Origin: an uncultured Pseudomonadota bacterium | Lineage (GTDB): Bacteria > Pseudomonadota > Gammaproteobacteria > Burkholderiales > Usitatibacteraceae | Assembly: GCA_946885905.1 (NCBI GenBank) | Contig: CAMPHL010000084.1 | Coordinates: forward strand, 1 to 8,456 | Reading direction: 5' to 3' | Length of the DNA stretch: 8,456 nt | In this document: positions 6,810 through 8,456 of the stretch, in pieces | How the letters are laid out: each line of letters starts with the position of its first letter | Numbering within the stretch: the first letter of the stretch is position 1 | Notes under the pieces: generated by a model | Databases searched by the model: none | Told to the model about the DNA's origin: nothing | What the model saw: the letters and a program-made list of their open reading frames with translations, nothing else | Made by a program: the position numbers and the translations under genes

Positions 6810-7736
6810 TCAACGGCTCCACTCCGGATGCTGCTCGTGCAGGTCGCGGTGCTGCTCGATGAGCACCTGGTAGAACGAGAGCCGCTCGGGGGAGATTTCG
6901 CCTTTCTTCGCCGCGTCGATCACCGTGCACCCCGGCTCGTTCAGGTGGGCGCAGTCGTTGAACTTGCAGCGTCCCAGGAAAGGCCGGAATTCACGCATCG
7001 CTTCCCCGATCTGGTCCTCGGTGAGGTGGAAGAGGCCGAATGACTGGAAGCCCGGAGTGTCGATGATCGCGGTATCGCGGTCGAGGCGGTAGAAGCGCGA
7101 GAAGGTCGTGGTGTGCGTCCCCGAGTCGCGCGAGGCGGTGAGCTCGCCCACTCTCGCCACCTCGTTCAGGACCAGGGCGTTCACCGTCTTGGACTTGCCC
7201 ATCCCGCTCTGCCCCACGAGCAGCGTGAGCTTGTTCTCGAGGTGCGGGAGCAGCGGCGTCACGTCCTGCTTGGCCGACATCGAGATCACCGTGTAGCCGA
7301 TCTTCCCGTAGGGCGCGAGCGCCTTCAGCGACTCGCCGTGCTCCGGCAGGTCCGCCTTGTTGAGCGCGATCACCACCGGCAGGCGCGCGGCCTCGCAGGC
7401 CACGAGCGAGAGGTTCAGGAACGCTTCGCTGAACGGCGGCTTCGGGGCGAGGAGGATCGCGACCTGGTCGACGTTCGCGGCGAGCATCTTCTCGCGCCAC
7501 TGGTCGGACCGGTAGAGCAGGTTGCGCCGCGTGCCCACGCGCTCGATCGACCCCTGCGCGGAGCCGGTGAGCCGCACCTCGACGAAATCCCCACACGTGG
7601 CGTCCTGGCGCTTGCCCTTGCGGGTGCAGACCACCTGGCGGCGGTCGGAGAATTCGACCAGGAACTCGCGCCCGAAGTCGGCGATGACGCGGCCCTCGAC
7701 GACGACCGACTCGCTGCGCTCGCGGCGGGTCGTCAT
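6810..7736 (-). CDS. rsgA: Ribosome small subunit-dependent GTPase RsgA
   Basis: A 308-residue circularly permuted GTPase that acts late in 30S ribosomal subunit assembly. The order of motifs is diagnostic: an N-terminal OB-like domain (about residues 10-70), then G4 NKAD (126-129), G5 SAK (154-156), the P-loop GQSGMGKS (175-182), G2 GTHTTT (206-211) and G3 DTPG (226-229). A C-terminal zinc motif follows with C257, C262, H264 and C270, the CX4CXHX5C spacing seen in E. coli RsgA. The residue after the P-loop serine is lysine (GKSKT), where serine or threonine is more usual; the Walker A consensus itself is intact. The ATG at 7736 lies 7 bp after the phhB stop with no clear Shine-Dalgarno sequence, so translation probably depends on re-initiation from phhB. 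The gene ends 30 bp from the convergent amrS stop. Confidence 0.97.
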   Translation of the reverse strand: MTTRRERSESVVVEGRVIADFGREFLVEFSDRRQVVCTRKGKRQDATCGDFVEVRLTGSAQGSIERVGTRRNLLYRSDQWREKMLAANVDQVAILLAPKPPFSEAFLNLSLVACEAARLPVVIALNKADLPEHGESLKALAPYGKIGYTVISMSAKQDVTPLLPHLENKLTLLVGQSGMGKSKTVNALVLNEVARVGELTASRDSGTHTTTFSRFYRLDRDTAIIDTPGFQSFGLFHLTEDQIGEAMREFRPFLGRCKFNDCAHLNEPGCTVIDAAKKGEISPERLSFYQVLIEQHRDLHEQHPEWSR

Positions 7737-7743
7737 CTCGGAT

Positions 7744-8073
7744 TCAAGCGTCGAACAGGGCGTCCAGCTTGGCCGCGCAGATGAATTCGTTCTCCGACAG
7801 GCCGTTGATCGCGTGGGTCACGTAGCTCACCTTGCATTCGCCCCACTTGACGAGCATGTCCGGATGGTGGTCCTCGCGATGCGATATCCAGGCCGCGGCG
7901 TTCACGAACGCCATGGTCTCGAAGTAGTTGCCGAACTTGAACGTCTTGGCGATCGCGCCGCCCTCGAGCGCCCAGCCCGAAAGGCCCTTCAGCAGCGGCT
8001 TCACCTGCTCGGGCGTGAGGGGCGCGACGCCGCCCTCGCACGGCACGCACTTCCTGCGCGCAAGCTCGTTCAC
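7744..8073 (-). CDS. phhB: 4a-hydroxytetrahydrobiopterin dehydratase (pterin carbinolamine dehydratase, PCD/DCoH)
   Basis: A 109-residue cytoplasmic enzyme that dehydrates 4a-hydroxytetrahydrobiopterin, recycling the cofactor of aromatic amino acid hydroxylases; in some bacteria it has other pterin-related roles. The family active-site pattern is present: H65-x3-H69-H70-P71, then W77 and H87. The final aspartate of the published PCD motif appears to be glutamate here (E96 in GLSENEF). The N-terminus KCVPCEGGVAPL, with a CxxC pair (C9, C12), is typical of proteobacterial PhhB and fixes the start at a GTG (8071-8073). That GTG overlaps the upstream peptidase stop by 4 bp (GTGA), and an AAGGA lies about 11 bases before it. 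No phenylalanine hydroxylase gene (phhA) is in the window, so the pterin partner is not shown by context. Confidence 0.96.
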   Translation of the reverse strand: MNELARRKCVPCEGGVAPLTPEQVKPLLKGLSGWALEGGAIAKTFKFGNYFETMAFVNAAAWISHREDHHPDMLVKWGECKVSYVTHAINGLSENEFICAAKLDALFDA

Positions 8074-8456
8074 TCTGTGGCCATTCCTTTGACGGGATCG
8101 GCCCTGCGCAGGTGGTCGATGCGCAGCGCCGCCGGGGGATGCGAATCATACACCAGCGAGTGCAGGGGATCGGGCGTGAGGGTCGCGGCGTTGTCGCGGT
8201 AGAGCTTGGCGAGCGCCGAGGCGAGGCTGGCGGCCGAAGCGTGCGTGGCGGCGAACGCGTCGGCCTCGTACTCCTGCCGGCGCGCCATGAGGCTCGCCAG
8301 CGGCTGCAAGGGAAACATGAAGACCGGCGCCACGAGCGCAAAACCCGCGAGCAGCGCGCCCACCTGCGGTTGCGGCAGGCCGAGCGCCTCGTGGAAGGCC
8401 GGCTCGTGATAGAGCCAGCCGAGCACCGCGAGCAGCAGCAGCGCGAGCCCGAAGCG
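8070..8456 (-). CDS. M48 family (Ste24-like) membrane metallopeptidase, C-terminal part, cut by window edge
   Basis: The C-terminal 128 residues of a Ste24/CAAX-protease-like M48 zinc endopeptidase; the frame is open to the window edge at 8456. The visible part starts in a hydrophobic segment (FGLALLLLAVLGWLY). A second membrane segment follows (GALLAGFALVAPVFMFPLQPLASL), then RRQEYEADAFAA, whose EADAF glutamate is the third zinc ligand of the family. The closing segments LAKLYRDNAATLTPDPLHS and YDSHPPAALRI are strongly typical of the type I CAAX-protease branch. The HExxH zinc helix must lie outside the window and could not be checked. It probably degrades or matures membrane proteins; CAAX prenylation itself is not expected in bacteria. 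It is the first visible gene of a minus-strand run with phhB and rsgA, coupled to phhB by GTGA. Confidence 0.93.
   Translation of the reverse strand, partial: RFGLALLLLAVLGWLYHEPAFHEALGLPQPQVGALLAGFALVAPVFMFPLQPLASLMARRQEYEADAFAATHASAASLASALAKLYRDNAATLTPDPLHSLVYDSHPPAALRIDHLRRADPVKGMATE

Overview
The window is a GC-rich, gene-dense, typically bacterial stretch, and the gene families point to a betaproteobacterium. The indicators are a Bug/TctC-type solute receptor with its TctB and TctA membrane partners, an RsgA with the GQSGMGKS P-loop, and an M48 peptidase-phhB-rsgA run that I associate with that class. This placement is inference from family recognition; no rRNA or other marker is present.

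Plus strand, 1-2546: the 3' part of tctC followed by complete tctB and tctA, packed with no spacing (TAG directly followed by ATG, then TGATG overlap). This is a tripartite tricarboxylate-type secondary uptake system. At 2602-4284 is a zinc carboxypeptidase of family M14, apparently cytoplasmic, started at TTG. At 4341-6779 is a complete three-gene AmmeMemoRadiSam set in the order B (MEMO1-like), A (AMMECR1-like), radical SAM enzyme. The genes overlap or nearly overlap, so they are presumably co-translated. This set is conserved across bacteria, archaea and, for A and B, animals, but its chemistry is unsettled as far as I know. It is the most interesting content of the window. The Shine-Dalgarno sequence of its first gene sits inside a predicted hairpin.

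Minus strand, 8456-6810: a tail of genes transcribed towards the plus-strand operon: the C-terminal part of an M48 (Ste24-like) membrane metalloprotease, phhB (pterin carbinolamine dehydratase) and rsgA (ribosome-assembly GTPase). The first two overlap by 4 bp and the last two are 7 bp apart. The convergent junction with the radical SAM gene is 30 bp and holds no convincing terminator.

I found no tRNA, rRNA, CRISPR array, insertion sequence or phage-like gene. No stretch above 60 bp lacks a gene. Both window ends cut through genes (tctC and the M48 peptidase).
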